Assembly: GCA_002497985.1 (NCBI GenBank)
Contig: DAFQ01000048.1
Location: 50,769 to 74,292, forward strand
DNA: 23,524 bases
Source: Euryarchaeota archaeon UBA4
GTDB lineage: Archaea; Thermoplasmatota; Poseidoniia; Poseidoniales; Thalassarchaeaceae
Direction of reading: 5' to 3'
Position 1 is the stretch's first letter. Every line of letters begins with the position of its first letter. The position numbers and the translations under genes were made by a program. Shown piece by piece: positions 1-8,132 of the stretch. The notes beneath the pieces are model-generated. The model had not been told where the DNA came from. It made no database searches and saw only the letters and a program-made list of their open reading frames with translations.

Positions 1-1229
1 CCCCTCCTGTCGCGATAGTGCCTACGCCTCTGGTGGAACCACGGCCTCCTGTACCAGGGGCGATCGTAGTAATCGGGGTGACCGTAGTAACTGGAGCGGC
101 CGTAGTGGCTACCGCCCCCAAATCCTGCGCTAGTCCCTCCAAACGTCACACTGGTCGTCCCGACATCGAACCAAGCCCCCAGAAGGACCATGACAAGTAG
201 GATGATCTGGATTATCCCGCAGCAGAGGAGGCCGAACATCTGATCCCAAGGAGGCTCAATTCTGACATCGCTAGGATCCTCAGTATTGTAGTAAAGAGTC
301 ACGAGACTCCCTATTGGCATAGTGCCATTCTCCGCGTAATCCATGCATTCATCTTCTACACCATCGACATCTTCGTAATATCTAATGTGAAAATGATCCA
401 CCTCGCCCGTGTAGCTGGAATTTTCCACCAGGTAAGAGACATCCAAGTCAGCCCAACAATCCAGCTCGTAGTAGTAATCGCAGTATTCGTCCCCCCAAGC
501 ATCTTCGTAGCAGTCCTTGACTTCGTTCCAGTCGAATCCAGGATATTTCTCAAGTACTTCAGCTTCTGTTTCCACCCATTGATCCTTCGTTCCCCCGGTA
601 GTCACTGCCATGAATGAGGTTCCTATTATCCCCATCACCAGGAGGATGGCTGCTATTGCGTATCCGGGGTCCTCGAAGAGCCAGTTCCCGGAACCGGCCT
701 TGGTGCCAAGGTGAATCCCGTCTGGATTGAGAATGAGCATGCCGTCCTCATGCTCCCAATCGATCTGATTGAGGAAAGTCATGCCGAGGACGCTGTATTT
801 TCTTTGTTTGGCCAGGGGGTTGATCAGTGCTTCAACGCCCCTCATTGTCATCGTGCCGATTGTCACGTCGGGCAGAGTGGTGCTGTACCCCAGCCCCGGG
901 CCAGCGGCCGTCGACGTCTGTATCGGCTCCCCGTACACTAGGCCGAGAATCTTAGCGTCCTTCTCACTCACGGAGCAGTAGCTCGCTCCTGTGTCTACAA
1001 GGAAATTGATATTCTTGAGGTTCCCAATGCTACCCTTGACGTAGAAGCACCCATTTCTATCGGGCTTCAGTACGAGCTTCTCTCCTAGGTACTCACCAGG
1101 ATCTAAGTTTACTTCACCTCCCCTCGGAGGCAGAAATTCGACTCCCTCGGTACGAGGGGCAGTGTGAGGTTCGGTTGGCTTTTCATCGGCGGGTTCAGGG
1201 TCCTTCTTGTCCCACCACCTTTCTGTCAT
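1..1229 (-). CDS. Membrane-anchored retropepsin-like aspartic protease, C-terminus cut by window edge
   Basis: About 409 residues are visible from an ATG at 1229, and the gene runs off the left edge. There is no signal peptide. Residues 60-165 form a retropepsin-like (clan AA) domain: the catalytic motif is DTGAS (79-83) and the matching hydrophobic-Gly motif is VLGM (147-150). A first membrane helix lies near 190-210. A second domain (about 217-326, four Cys at 240, 250, 258 and 295, ending YYNTEDPSDVRI) resembles DUF3592-type domains. A second helix lies near 331-353. The tail is rich in Gly, Tyr and Arg. Inferred topology: the protease domain and tail are cytoplasmic, and the Cys-bearing loop is outside. 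Clan AA proteases act as dimers when they have one DTG motif, so a homodimer is expected; the substrate is unknown. A GGTGGAG stretch precedes the start. Protease assignment is firm from the motif; the DUF3592 resemblance is by eye. Confidence 0.85.
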   Translation of the reverse strand, partial: MTERWWDKKDPEPADEKPTEPHTAPRTEGVEFLPPRGGEVNLDPGEYLGEKLVLKPDRNGCFYVKGSIGNLKNINFLVDTGASYCSVSEKDAKILGLVYGEPIQTSTAAGPGLGYSTTLPDVTIGTMTMRGVEALINPLAKQRKYSVLGMTFLNQIDWEHEDGMLILNPDGIHLGTKAGSGNWLFEDPGYAIAAILLVMGIIGTSFMAVTTGGTKDQWVETEAEVLEKYPGFDWNEVKDCYEDAWGDEYCDYYYELDCWADLDVSYLVENSSYTGEVDHFHIRYYEDVDGVEDECMDYAENGTMPIGSLVTLYYNTEDPSDVRIEPPWDQMFGLLCCGIIQIILLVMVLLGAWFDVGTTSVTFGGTSAGFGGGSHYGRSSYYGHPDYYDRPWYRRPWFHQRRRHYRDRR

Positions 1230-1270
1230 GACTCCACCAGTGTGAGGTGACCCTTCAACGTTCACACGGA

Positions 1271-2815
1271 TTAGACTGGGTGGTAGCCGTTGTCCCGCTC
1301 TTCCACCTTTCCTGAGGATGCGAGTGAGCGCAGATGGGACAGAGTCTGGTCTCGAGATAGCAGGGGATTCGCGTCTGGGGTGTCCTCGTATGCCGACCTG
1401 GCTATATCGTCAAGCGAGATAATCCCCGACGAAACCGCATCCAGAACCCTCTCGTGCCTGGCTGACCTATGTTCGATGTACCTGTCCAGCAGCCTGCGTG
1501 GGTTGGGCGAGGCGGGACCGTGCCCGGGGAACAGCATAGGAGGCCCCAGGTCGCGAATCCTCCTCAGGCCCGCTATGTAGGAGTCCATGTCCCCATTCGA
1601 GGATGGGACTAGGATGGTGCCAACCACGACGCAGTTGTCCCCGCTTACGATCCCCGCGTCTCCAACCAGGCAGATGTGCCCCGGGCAGTGCCCAGGTGTC
1701 TCGATTACGTCCCAAGTGGTGGAACCAGAGGGCCCATTCAGGGTAAACGAGTCCCCTTCCTTCAGGACGGAGCTGTCCACCGCTCCGGGAATCGCTTCTA
1801 GAGTCTCTTCGCTAGCCCAAATGGGAGCTTGGTAAATCTCCGAGATTCCCGAGAGATCGCCTATGTGGTCCGGGTGCATGTGCGTGAAAACGCTAGCTAC
1901 GATACTGGAGCCGGGGGAAAGCGCCCCCGATATCTTGGCGCCCAGGTAGTCTAGAGATCGCCCTGACCTAGCTGCAGGGTCCACGATTACCATCTCGCCA
2001 CCGGGCTCTCCGAGGATGTAGCAGTTCGTATGCGTGGAGGGGGGCAGTGTCTCCGTCTCCAGGGGGACAACCTCCACTCCGGGCGCGAATTCTAGCCTGT
2101 GGTCGCCACTAGGGGGTTCTGCAGCAAGGCTGTCGCACGCTGATTGCAAATCCCCGTCGACCCCAATCCTATCGACGATGTCCCTCAGTAGGGTCACGAT
2201 TGGTGGCGGGACCCTCAATTGATTCCCTTCCCATGCTGATAGCAGGTCTCCGGGCTTCCACCATCTGAACTCGTCAAACTCCGACCTACCTGGGGGGAAT
2301 GTGGGATTGACGCCCGGGCCCCCAGTGGGAACGTGGAAGAAGAAGTTCTGGAATCTCATGGGAGCGAAGGGGGGAGTCGTTCTGTCAGTGATCATCTCGC
2401 AATGAAAGCCCTCGGTTGTGATATTCCCCAACTCGACGTTCTTCCTCCATGCGCCCTTGTCCTGACAGACCTCCTCACGGATGCTCTCTTCGATGCTCAT
2501 TATGCCTCCCGAGCCATCCGGAGTTAGCCCCACTTCCTCGACCATCTCCCTGAGAAGGGCGAAGGAGGCCGCTCTATACCCCTCATCGACACCGAGCCAT
2601 CCCGGATGGTCTTCCGAGGCCTCCCTGTCCACCTTGCTTACGCCCCCTCCCGGGAAAGCCCAGAAGTCTGGGAAGCTAGGCAACTCGGATACACGGTGAC
2701 CGAGGAGTATCTCATGCCCTCCCTTCGACTCCCTGCTCAGCATTACCGAGGCCGAGGGGCGCGTTTTAGGGGGCCTCGCGAGAGGCAGGGAAACCCCCTC
2801 GGGGAGTTCGCTCAT
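1271..2815 (-). CDS. Nudix hydrolase / metallo-beta-lactamase fold fusion protein
   Basis: The 514-residue protein has two enzyme domains. Residues 18-215 are Nudix-like: FPGGGVSK (54-61) and the helix REMVEEVGL (89-97), with about 30 residues between the glycines and the RE helix. The first half of the Nudix box is therefore non-canonical and spaced as in NUDT19-type hydrolases, which act on CoA derivatives. Residues 245-435 are a metallo-beta-lactamase domain: THMHPDH (311-317) gives the HxHxDH metal site, further ligands are H376 or H380, D393 and H432 (FPGHGP). The C-terminus (about 440-514) resembles the winged-helix end of LACTB2-like proteins, which are nucleases or hydrolases. Both halves look catalytically intact except for the altered Nudix box. 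The substrate is unknown. The start at 2815 lies just ahead of the first Nudix strand; no well-placed Shine-Dalgarno is seen. It is divergent from the aldo/keto reductase gene. Confidence 0.88.
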   Translation of the reverse strand: MSELPEGVSLPLARPPKTRPSASVMLSRESKGGHEILLGHRVSELPSFPDFWAFPGGGVSKVDREASEDHPGWLGVDEGYRAASFALLREMVEEVGLTPDGSGGIMSIEESIREEVCQDKGAWRKNVELGNITTEGFHCEMITDRTTPPFAPMRFQNFFFHVPTGGPGVNPTFPPGRSEFDEFRWWKPGDLLSAWEGNQLRVPPPIVTLLRDIVDRIGVDGDLQSACDSLAAEPPSGDHRLEFAPGVEVVPLETETLPPSTHTNCYILGEPGGEMVIVDPAARSGRSLDYLGAKISGALSPGSSIVASVFTHMHPDHIGDLSGISEIYQAPIWASEETLEAIPGAVDSSVLKEGDSFTLNGPSGSTTWDVIETPGHCPGHICLVGDAGIVSGDNCVVVGTILVPSSNGDMDSYIAGLRRIRDLGPPMLFPGHGPASPNPRRLLDRYIEHRSARHERVLDAVSSGIISLDDIARSAYEDTPDANPLLSRDQTLSHLRSLASSGKVEERDNGYHPV

Positions 2816-2864
2816 GCCCCTCGGGGGGGAATCAGTGCTTCAAACGCTGCGGGAATGTTTGATT

Positions 2865-3740
2865 ATGGGCGCCAACCCCACGGACCCCATGGGCCCCTTG
2901 ACGACCATCGGACACACAAGCACTGAGACTGGATTGAGAGTATCTGAAATCGAGATGCCAATGTTCGGCCTCGGAGTGTATCTGATGAAGGAACCTGGAG
3001 AGTGCAAATCAGCTGTAGTTCACGCCATAAAGAGTGGATATAGACTAATTGACACTGCAATGGCCTACGGGAACGAGCACGAGGTCGGGGATGCAATCAG
3101 GGAGTGCGGTGTAGACAGAGAAGAGTTGTTCATAGTTACCAAGTTGAGGAGGCCCCACGCTACCGGCTATGAAGAGGTCATTCAGAGGTGCAAGGAGAGC
3201 TTGGAGAACATGCGTCTCGATCAGATGGACCTCTACCTAGTACACGCTCCTCCCGAGGATGTGGAAGCCAGGGCATCTGTATGGGAGGGCATGGAGAAGT
3301 GCCTCGAGAATGGATGGACGCGTGCCATAGGGGTAAGCAACTATGGGGCCCATCACCTTGAGGCGATGAGGTCCTATGCTTCCATTCTGCCCTCAGTTAA
3401 CCAGATAGAGATACACCCATGGCTGCAGAGGACAGAACTCCGTGCGTTCACTGAGTCAATCGGTGCTACTCCCATGGCCTACTCCCCATTGGCCAGGGGC
3501 CACAAGGTGAGCGACCCGAAGCTAGGGGAGGTATCTGGGAGGATAGGGTGCACACCGGCCCAGGCCGCGATCAAGTGGTGCATTGACGTGGGAGCGGTCA
3601 CCATCCCCAAGTCCAGCAATCCGGGGAGGATACTGGAGAACCTGGGCTCCATTGATGTCGACCTATCCGGATTCGGGGGAGAATTCGCTGCCATGGACGG
3701 TGACTACGTTTCGGGATGGGACCCAACGGTCGAGCCCTGA
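2865..3740 (+). CDS. Aldo/keto reductase (NAD(P)H-dependent)
   Basis: A single-domain TIM-barrel aldo/keto reductase. Numbering from an upstream in-frame ATG at 2814, the catalytic tetrad is visible: D80 in RLIDTA, Y85 in AMAYGNE, K110 in IVTKL and H144 in LVHAP. The NADP-binding IPKSSNPGRILEN segment is at 264-276, as in the DkgA/2,5-diketogluconate reductase group. Role: reduction of aldehydes, ketones or 2-oxo-aldehydes; the true substrate is not visible. Three starts are possible: 2814 (GGGGAG 7 bases upstream, but overlapping the divergent start codon), 2865, and 2889 (26 bases after a TATA-like tttgattat). I chose 2865 because family conservation only begins near MPMFGLG and 2814 would leave no intergenic promoter space. 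A small membrane-protein gene follows after 9 bases, probably in the same transcript. Confidence 0.9.
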   Translation: MGANPTDPMGPLTTIGHTSTETGLRVSEIEMPMFGLGVYLMKEPGECKSAVVHAIKSGYRLIDTAMAYGNEHEVGDAIRECGVDREELFIVTKLRRPHATGYEEVIQRCKESLENMRLDQMDLYLVHAPPEDVEARASVWEGMEKCLENGWTRAIGVSNYGAHHLEAMRSYASILPSVNQIEIHPWLQRTELRAFTESIGATPMAYSPLARGHKVSDPKLGEVSGRIGCTPAQAAIKWCIDVGAVTIPKSSNPGRILENLGSIDVDLSGFGGEFAAMDGDYVSGWDPTVEP

Positions 3741-3749
3741 GGTAGTTAG

Positions 3750-3929
3750 ATGAGGGAGCCAGAGACGATAGAGGAAGAGCTCGCGATTATCGCCGAGGCG
3801 CTTAATGCGGGCATCGACCCATTCCCACCGAAGAGGGAGCCATCGGGGATACTCAGACTGAGCCTAGGCTGGTTCATGATCATCATCATGGTTAGTTGGG
3901 TCTCTCAGTTCCTCTACAGGTCACTATAG
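3750..3929 (+). CDS. Small single-helix membrane protein (59 residues), function unknown
   Basis: An ATG-started frame of 60 codons ends in TAG. It begins nine bases after the aldo/keto reductase stop, with GAGGT six bases before the ATG. The N-terminal half is acidic and helical (MREPETIEEELAIIAEALNA). It is followed by a Pro/Lys/Arg-bearing stretch (PFPPKREPS) and one hydrophobic segment (about residues 34-56, containing GWFMIIIMVSWVSQF). Inferred topology: acidic cytoplasmic N-terminus and one transmembrane helix. The spacing and ribosome-binding site suggest it is co-transcribed with the reductase. I do not recognise a family. It ends two bases before the CCA end of the convergent tRNA gene. 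Confidence 0.6.
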   Translation: MREPETIEEELAIIAEALNAGIDPFPPKREPSGILRLSLGWFMIIIMVSWVSQFLYRSL

Positions 3930-3934
3930 TTTGG

Positions 3935-4007
3935 TAGTCCCTCCCGGATTCGAACCAGGGTCATGGCATCCAGAGTGCCATATGATGGACCACTACACCA
4001 AGGGACT
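3935..4007 (-). tRNA. tRNA-Gln (anticodon CTG)
   Basis: On the minus strand a full cloverleaf can be folded: acceptor AGTCCCT pairing with AGGGACT, a D-arm with GTGTAGTGGTC, anticodon stem TGGCA/TGCCA enclosing loop CTCTGGA (anticodon CTG), and T-arm CCTGG-TTCGAAT-CCGGG with one G-T pair. The discriminator is A at 3935 and the 3' CCA is encoded at 3932-3934. The short variable arm and identity bases agree with glutamine. No intron is seen. Confidence 0.96.
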
Positions 4008-4029
4008 GGTGCCTTTGGGACATAGGCCC

Positions 4030-4038
4030 GATATTTCA
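4030..4038 (-). promoter_or_regulatory. Probable TATA box of the tRNA-Gln gene
   Basis: On the minus strand the sequence GAAATATCG is centred about 27 bases upstream of the first base of the tRNA. That is where an archaeal TATA box sits relative to the transcription start. It is the only AT-rich patch in the 53-base gap between the tRNA and korB. Confidence 0.45.
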
Positions 4039-4060
4039 ACGAATCCGCAAACTCAGGCGC

Positions 4061-5095
4061 TTACTTGGTACGGAATCCAGCATTGACCTTATCCAGGCTC
4101 TCCTTGCTAGGCCTATTCTGTTGCTCTGATAGTCCCATAAGGGGGGCATCCGTTAGTCCCAGGGTGTCTGTCGCTGTTGGTTGGTTGGGGTTGTAGTGCA
4201 GTAGGCCAGTCACGTGCCGCCCTTCAGCAGCCCCCTCATGAATGGCCGCAAGTGCGGCCACTGCATTCGTGGGGTCATGCTCGTCACCAACCGTCTCCAA
4301 ACGAAGCGTGGAACCGTCGAAAAGTGATATCTCGCTGAATTCCCCCTCTGGGACGTCTACCTCCTCCAGGGGGGAGAAGTGAGGTATGTAGTCGAGTATG
4401 TGAAGGACTTCGTCATTCGCCTTGACGTAGTTGTATGAGCGGTACGACTCGTCATTGTTGGCGAATGTGACACAGGGGGAAATGACGTCGATAACAGCCA
4501 TGCCCCTATGACTCATCGCTGCCCTAACCAATGCCGTTAGCTGCTTCTTGCTTCCAGAGAATGACCTGGCAACGAATGTGCAGCCAAGATTGATCGCCAT
4601 CGCACAGAGATCTATCGGAGCCTGCTCGTTCGTGGTCCCCTTCTTTTTCTTGGACCCCTTTTCGACAGTAGCGCTGTACTGCCCCTTAGTCAGCCCGTAA
4701 ACACCGTTGTTCTCGATGATGTAGACCATGTCCAGGTTCCTCCTGATGGCGTGGATGAATTGGCCAATTCCTATGCTAGCAGTGTCTCCGTCCCCGGATA
4801 CTGCTAGGAAGGAGAGGCTCTTGTTCACCATGTTGGCTCCGGTCGTGACCGAAGGCATCCTTCCATGCACGGTGTTGAATCCATGGCTCTTTGATAGGAA
4901 GTATGCTGGAGTCTTGGAGGAGCAGCCGATCCCGCTCATCTTTGCGATTCCCTCTGGCTTAATCCCATTCTCCCAAGCAGCTTGGATGATTACGTTGGAT
5001 ATCTGATCGTGCCCGCACCCGGGACACAGGGACGACTTCCCACCGGTGTACTCGGATTTCTCCAAGTTGATGACATTCAGCTTCACGGGTTTCAT
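4061..5095 (-). CDS. korB: 2-oxoacid:ferredoxin oxidoreductase, beta subunit
   Basis: The 344-residue subunit binds thiamine diphosphate and an iron-sulfur cluster. The TPP motif is GDGD (101-104) followed by ENN (128-130). Cluster ligands are C24 and C27 in CPGCGH, C58 in GIGCSS, and C208 in SPCVTF, the four-Cys pattern of this family. With KorA it oxidatively decarboxylates a 2-oxoacid to an acyl-CoA and reduces ferredoxin. The two-subunit layout suggests 2-oxoglutarate, but pyruvate or other 2-oxoacids cannot be excluded by eye. A Lys-rich stretch (KGSKKKKG, 146-153) follows the TPP region. The C-terminal extension past residue about 245 is typical of archaeal and actinobacterial KorB. The start overlaps the korA stop in an ATGA, with GGAGG six bases upstream, so the two are translationally coupled. 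Confidence 0.95.
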   Translation of the reverse strand: MKPVKLNVINLEKSEYTGGKSSLCPGCGHDQISNVIIQAAWENGIKPEGIAKMSGIGCSSKTPAYFLSKSHGFNTVHGRMPSVTTGANMVNKSLSFLAVSGDGDTASIGIGQFIHAIRRNLDMVYIIENNGVYGLTKGQYSATVEKGSKKKKGTTNEQAPIDLCAMAINLGCTFVARSFSGSKKQLTALVRAAMSHRGMAVIDVISPCVTFANNDESYRSYNYVKANDEVLHILDYIPHFSPLEEVDVPEGEFSEISLFDGSTLRLETVGDEHDPTNAVAALAAIHEGAAEGRHVTGLLHYNPNQPTATDTLGLTDAPLMGLSEQQNRPSKESLDKVNAGFRTK

Positions 5096-6879
5096 TCCGA
5101 CGCCTCCAAAACTTGGATGATTCTCTCTGCATACTCCCTAGCCCGGGGCGGCATCCCATCGCTGTAGGCTACTGAGTGCATCTTGGGAATCAGGTTAGCT
5201 GGGAGCTCCTTCCTCAGGATTCCGTAAAGTTGCCCGTCACGGTTAATCTCCAGAACTATCACCCTGTCATGCCTATCAATGAAATCCTCGACTTCCGAGT
5301 GATATGGAAGCGCCCTTACTCTGCAAGTGCTCACAGAGAGTCCAGAATCCTCGAGGATGTCATCTATCTCCACAATGGTGTTTTCCATCGATCCATAGAA
5401 TATTATCCCGACATCGCCATCCTCTTCCTCCCTTAGAATGGGGGCTGGCAGAGCGTCTCTGGCCCCGTCTATCTTCCTGCGGAGCCTCTCCATGGTAGCA
5501 TGGTAGACCTGAGGGTCTTCCGAGTATATCCCGTCCTCGTCATGCCCGGTACCGCGATACAGTATGGGTGCAAGGCCACTTCCGGGTAGGGTCCTGTATG
5601 CAATCCCGTCACCATCAACATCCCGATACCTGCCAAAGTTCACCATAGCGTCAAGCTCCTCCTGGGTCCGAATCACCTTCCCCCTGTCCATTTTTTCACT
5701 GGGGTAATCAAACCCACTCGTGGACCACCTGTTCATTCCGAGATCGAGGTCTCCAAAACCAAAGACCAGTGTTTGGAACCTCTCAGCATAGTCGAAGGCC
5801 CTCCATCCGAACTCGAAGCATTCATCGACAGTTCCGGGAATTAGTACTATGTGTTGCGTGTCTCCGTGACTCGCCTCGTAGCACATTGAAAGATCTCCCT
5901 GCTGGGTCCTTGTGGGGAGTCCCGTGGAGGGGCCAGTTCGGTTGATGTCCCAGATGACTCCCGGGACTTCGGAGAAGTAGAACAGTCCGATGAATTCGGA
6001 CATCAGCGAAATTCCGGGGCCGCTCGTGCATGTCATCCCCCTGCCGCCAGCCCAACCAGCACCGAGGACCATACCGGCTGCAGCGAGCTCATCCTCGGCC
6101 TGAACGACCGCGCAGGTCAATCCGCCGTCTTCCCCCTCCTTCAGTTTGGGGATCCAGGAGATTACCGACTCGGCGAGGGACGAGGAGGGCGTTATTGGGT
6201 ACCAAGAGAGCATGTTAATTCCCCCGTATATAGATCCAAGAGCAACGGCTTCGTTACCCTCAATCAGGAATGTCTCCGAGGGCTTGTCACGTGCCTCGAC
6301 TGCAAACTGGCATTCGAAGCCCCAATTCTCCGCAGCGTAGGACCTGCCCTCTGATATCGCCCGGTTGTTGAGCTCGATGGCCTTCTCCTTGCCCCTGAAT
6401 TGCTGCTCAACGGCTTTCTCAATCGCTTTCTCGTCTATTCCCAGAAGATGTGCCAACCCTCCGACATAGTACATGTTTGCCATCAGCCTTGCCAATTTCG
6501 GGTTGATGCCCCTTGCCATTTTGGTCATCGGCATACCCAGGCACACGCAGTCATCACGCTCTACGGGAAGCTTCGCATCCTCGTTGTAGACAACTATGGT
6601 CCCCGGCTTCAACGAATCCAAGTCCTTACTCCAAGTGTCCTTGTTCATCATTATCTGGATATTGGTCTCGTCCCCAGGCGCCTGGTAACCCTTGTCACTG
6701 GCCCTGATGATGAACCACGTGGGAAGTCCGGAAATATTGCTGGGAAACAGGTTCTTGCCGCTGACTGGAACCCCCATCTCGAACATCGAGTGCAGGATTA
6801 TCAGGTTGGAAGACTGCGAACCGGTGCCATTGGCCGTGGCTACATTTATTGTGAAGTCATTGATGATTCGACTCATCAC
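5092..6879 (-). CDS. korA: 2-oxoacid:ferredoxin oxidoreductase, fused gamma-alpha subunit
   Basis: The 595-residue protein fuses the gamma domain (about 1-180, with the opening G-x-G region near 18-22) to the alpha domain. Alpha-domain hallmarks are YPITPSS (227-233), TSGPG (285-289) and the KorA-type NRTGPSTGLPTRTQQGD (313-329). The protein contributes to the CoA and substrate side of the heterodimer; TPP and the cluster are carried by KorB. No delta (ferredoxin-domain) subunit is nearby, which fits the two-subunit Kor class. The start can be GTG at 6879 or ATG at 6876; a GGGAG lies 6 or 9 bases upstream respectively. The gene is divergent from the TPR-cyclophilin gene across about 130 bases. 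First gene of the korA-korB operon. Confidence 0.95.
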   Translation of the reverse strand: MMSRIINDFTINVATANGTGSQSSNLIILHSMFEMGVPVSGKNLFPSNISGLPTWFIIRASDKGYQAPGDETNIQIMMNKDTWSKDLDSLKPGTIVVYNEDAKLPVERDDCVCLGMPMTKMARGINPKLARLMANMYYVGGLAHLLGIDEKAIEKAVEQQFRGKEKAIELNNRAISEGRSYAAENWGFECQFAVEARDKPSETFLIEGNEAVALGSIYGGINMLSWYPITPSSSLAESVISWIPKLKEGEDGGLTCAVVQAEDELAAAGMVLGAGWAGGRGMTCTSGPGISLMSEFIGLFYFSEVPGVIWDINRTGPSTGLPTRTQQGDLSMCYEASHGDTQHIVLIPGTVDECFEFGWRAFDYAERFQTLVFGFGDLDLGMNRWSTSGFDYPSEKMDRGKVIRTQEELDAMVNFGRYRDVDGDGIAYRTLPGSGLAPILYRGTGHDEDGIYSEDPQVYHATMERLRRKIDGARDALPAPILREEEDGDVGIIFYGSMENTIVEIDDILEDSGLSVSTCRVRALPYHSEVEDFIDRHDRVIVLEINRDGQLYGILRKELPANLIPKMHSVAYSDGMPPRAREYAERIIQVLEASE

Positions 6880-7010
6880 TCATTTCTCCCATCGGCCCGT
6901 CGCGCCTAGGCCTCGCATCCTTCCGCGCTATGCAAGTGGTCTTAGCCGTTCCCCCGATTCATTCCCTTCGGTGTTTACCGGGTATTTCCGCTGTCGTTTT
7001 GTATGTGAGC

Positions 7011-8063
7011 ATGGTCGCGGACCCCATGCCTGTACCAGCAGAACTGCAGAAATCTTGGGATTCAGCGGATACGATGCTGTCCGAAAACAAGTTCGATGAG
7101 GCTCTTGCTGAGCTACGTGAGGCATGGCCCCTCTGCGAAAATGACGGCCAGAAGGTACGAACCCTCCGTCAGGCCGGTGACATAGGAACGGCGCACGGCC
7201 TGAAGGAAGAGGGCTCGCAGAAGAGGCACTGGCAGAAGGCTCTGAAGAGCTACAAGAGAGCCCTCAAGATAGACCCCAAGAACAAGGAGACCAGACGAAG
7301 CATGAACTCCCTCCTATCGATGATGGACGAGAAGGCAATATCCGTGGGAGCAGGAATGCAGTTCTTCGACGAGGGCAACCCGACACCAATGGGACTCGTT
7401 GCCATGGTGATAGCGGGGATGCTACTCCTAACAACCATCAAGCTGATCTCAGATGCCCTGCAGGAGGACGTTGCAAATCCAATCGTCTCCCTTGAGGTGT
7501 CCTACGTCGACGACTCCGGTGAGAGGGTTGAGGGAATTATCGAGATCGAGCTTTTCCAGGACCACGCCCCAGTGCACGTTGAGAATTTCATTAGCCACAC
7601 CCAGAATTTCCGATATGACTTCACGACATTCCACAGGGTCATTGGCGATAATGTCGATACTCCTCAGTATGACCCTTTCATGATTCAGGGGGGCGACATA
7701 GACCGCAAGGATGGAGCGGGTGGATACGCGGCCAACTGGTACGGCTACTGCAACGGCAACGAGGCTTCTCCTGGTGACTGCGACTACGAGGAGTGGACCA
7801 TCCCGGATGAGGCCGACAACGGGCTCCTCCATTCGCCCGGAATGCTGGCAATGGCGAAGACGTCGGCAGCGAACACCGGCGGCAGCCAGTTCTACATCGT
7901 CCCAACTGGGAGCTCACCTAGCCACCTTGACGGCGTCCACACGGTGTTCGGACAGGTGGTCAGCGGACAGAACCACGTAGATGCAATCACAGAAGTCCCC
8001 ACAGACGGCAACGACAATCCAGTTGACGATGTTAGATTGCTACATGTAACCGTCAATGAGTGA
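7011..8063 (+). CDS. TPR / transmembrane / cyclophilin-type peptidyl-prolyl isomerase
   Basis: Counting from ATG 7011 (350 residues): residues 10-100 form TPR-like helices (e.g. ALKSYKRALKIDPKNKETRR), residues about 128-148 form one membrane helix, and residues 158-345 form a cyclophilin. Cyclophilin motifs present are FHRVI (207-211, including the catalytic Arg), IQGGD (225-229), MAKTSAANTGGSQFYI (281-296) and HLDGVHTVFGQV (305-316). It catalyses proline cis-trans isomerisation. The TPR faces the cytoplasm and the isomerase faces outside by inference, supported by a Cys pair (C247, C257) in a loop inserted in the domain, which could form a disulfide. An in-frame ATG exists at 6930, but its extra 27 residues look like upstream noise; 7026 is another candidate. 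The order TPR-TM-PPIase differs from Cyp40 (PPIase-TPR). Confidence 0.9.
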   Translation: MVADPMPVPAELQKSWDSADTMLSENKFDEALAELREAWPLCENDGQKVRTLRQAGDIGTAHGLKEEGSQKRHWQKALKSYKRALKIDPKNKETRRSMNSLLSMMDEKAISVGAGMQFFDEGNPTPMGLVAMVIAGMLLLTTIKLISDALQEDVANPIVSLEVSYVDDSGERVEGIIEIELFQDHAPVHVENFISHTQNFRYDFTTFHRVIGDNVDTPQYDPFMIQGGDIDRKDGAGGYAANWYGYCNGNEASPGDCDYEEWTIPDEADNGLLHSPGMLAMAKTSAANTGGSQFYIVPTGSSPSHLDGVHTVFGQVVSGQNHVDAITEVPTDGNDNPVDDVRLLHVTVNE

Positions 8064-8132
8064 TTATTGAGCGTCTCCGGCTGGGTCAAGTTGATTGGCT
8101 ACGCCTCCGCCGGTTAGGGCGACGGTGACCGC

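Noticed and set aside
1..1229. Short plus-strand frames at the left edge
   Set aside because: They are antisense to the continuous minus-strand protease frame, which carries DTGAS and membrane helices.
6400..6909. 169-residue plus-strand frame
   Set aside because: Lies antisense to korA, which has firm motifs; the translation has no recognisable domain and a composition typical of a shadow frame.
6930..7010. In-frame N-terminal extension of the TPR-cyclophilin protein
   Set aside because: The 27 residues do not resemble a TPR or signal peptide and no ribosome-binding site precedes 6930; start placed at 7011.
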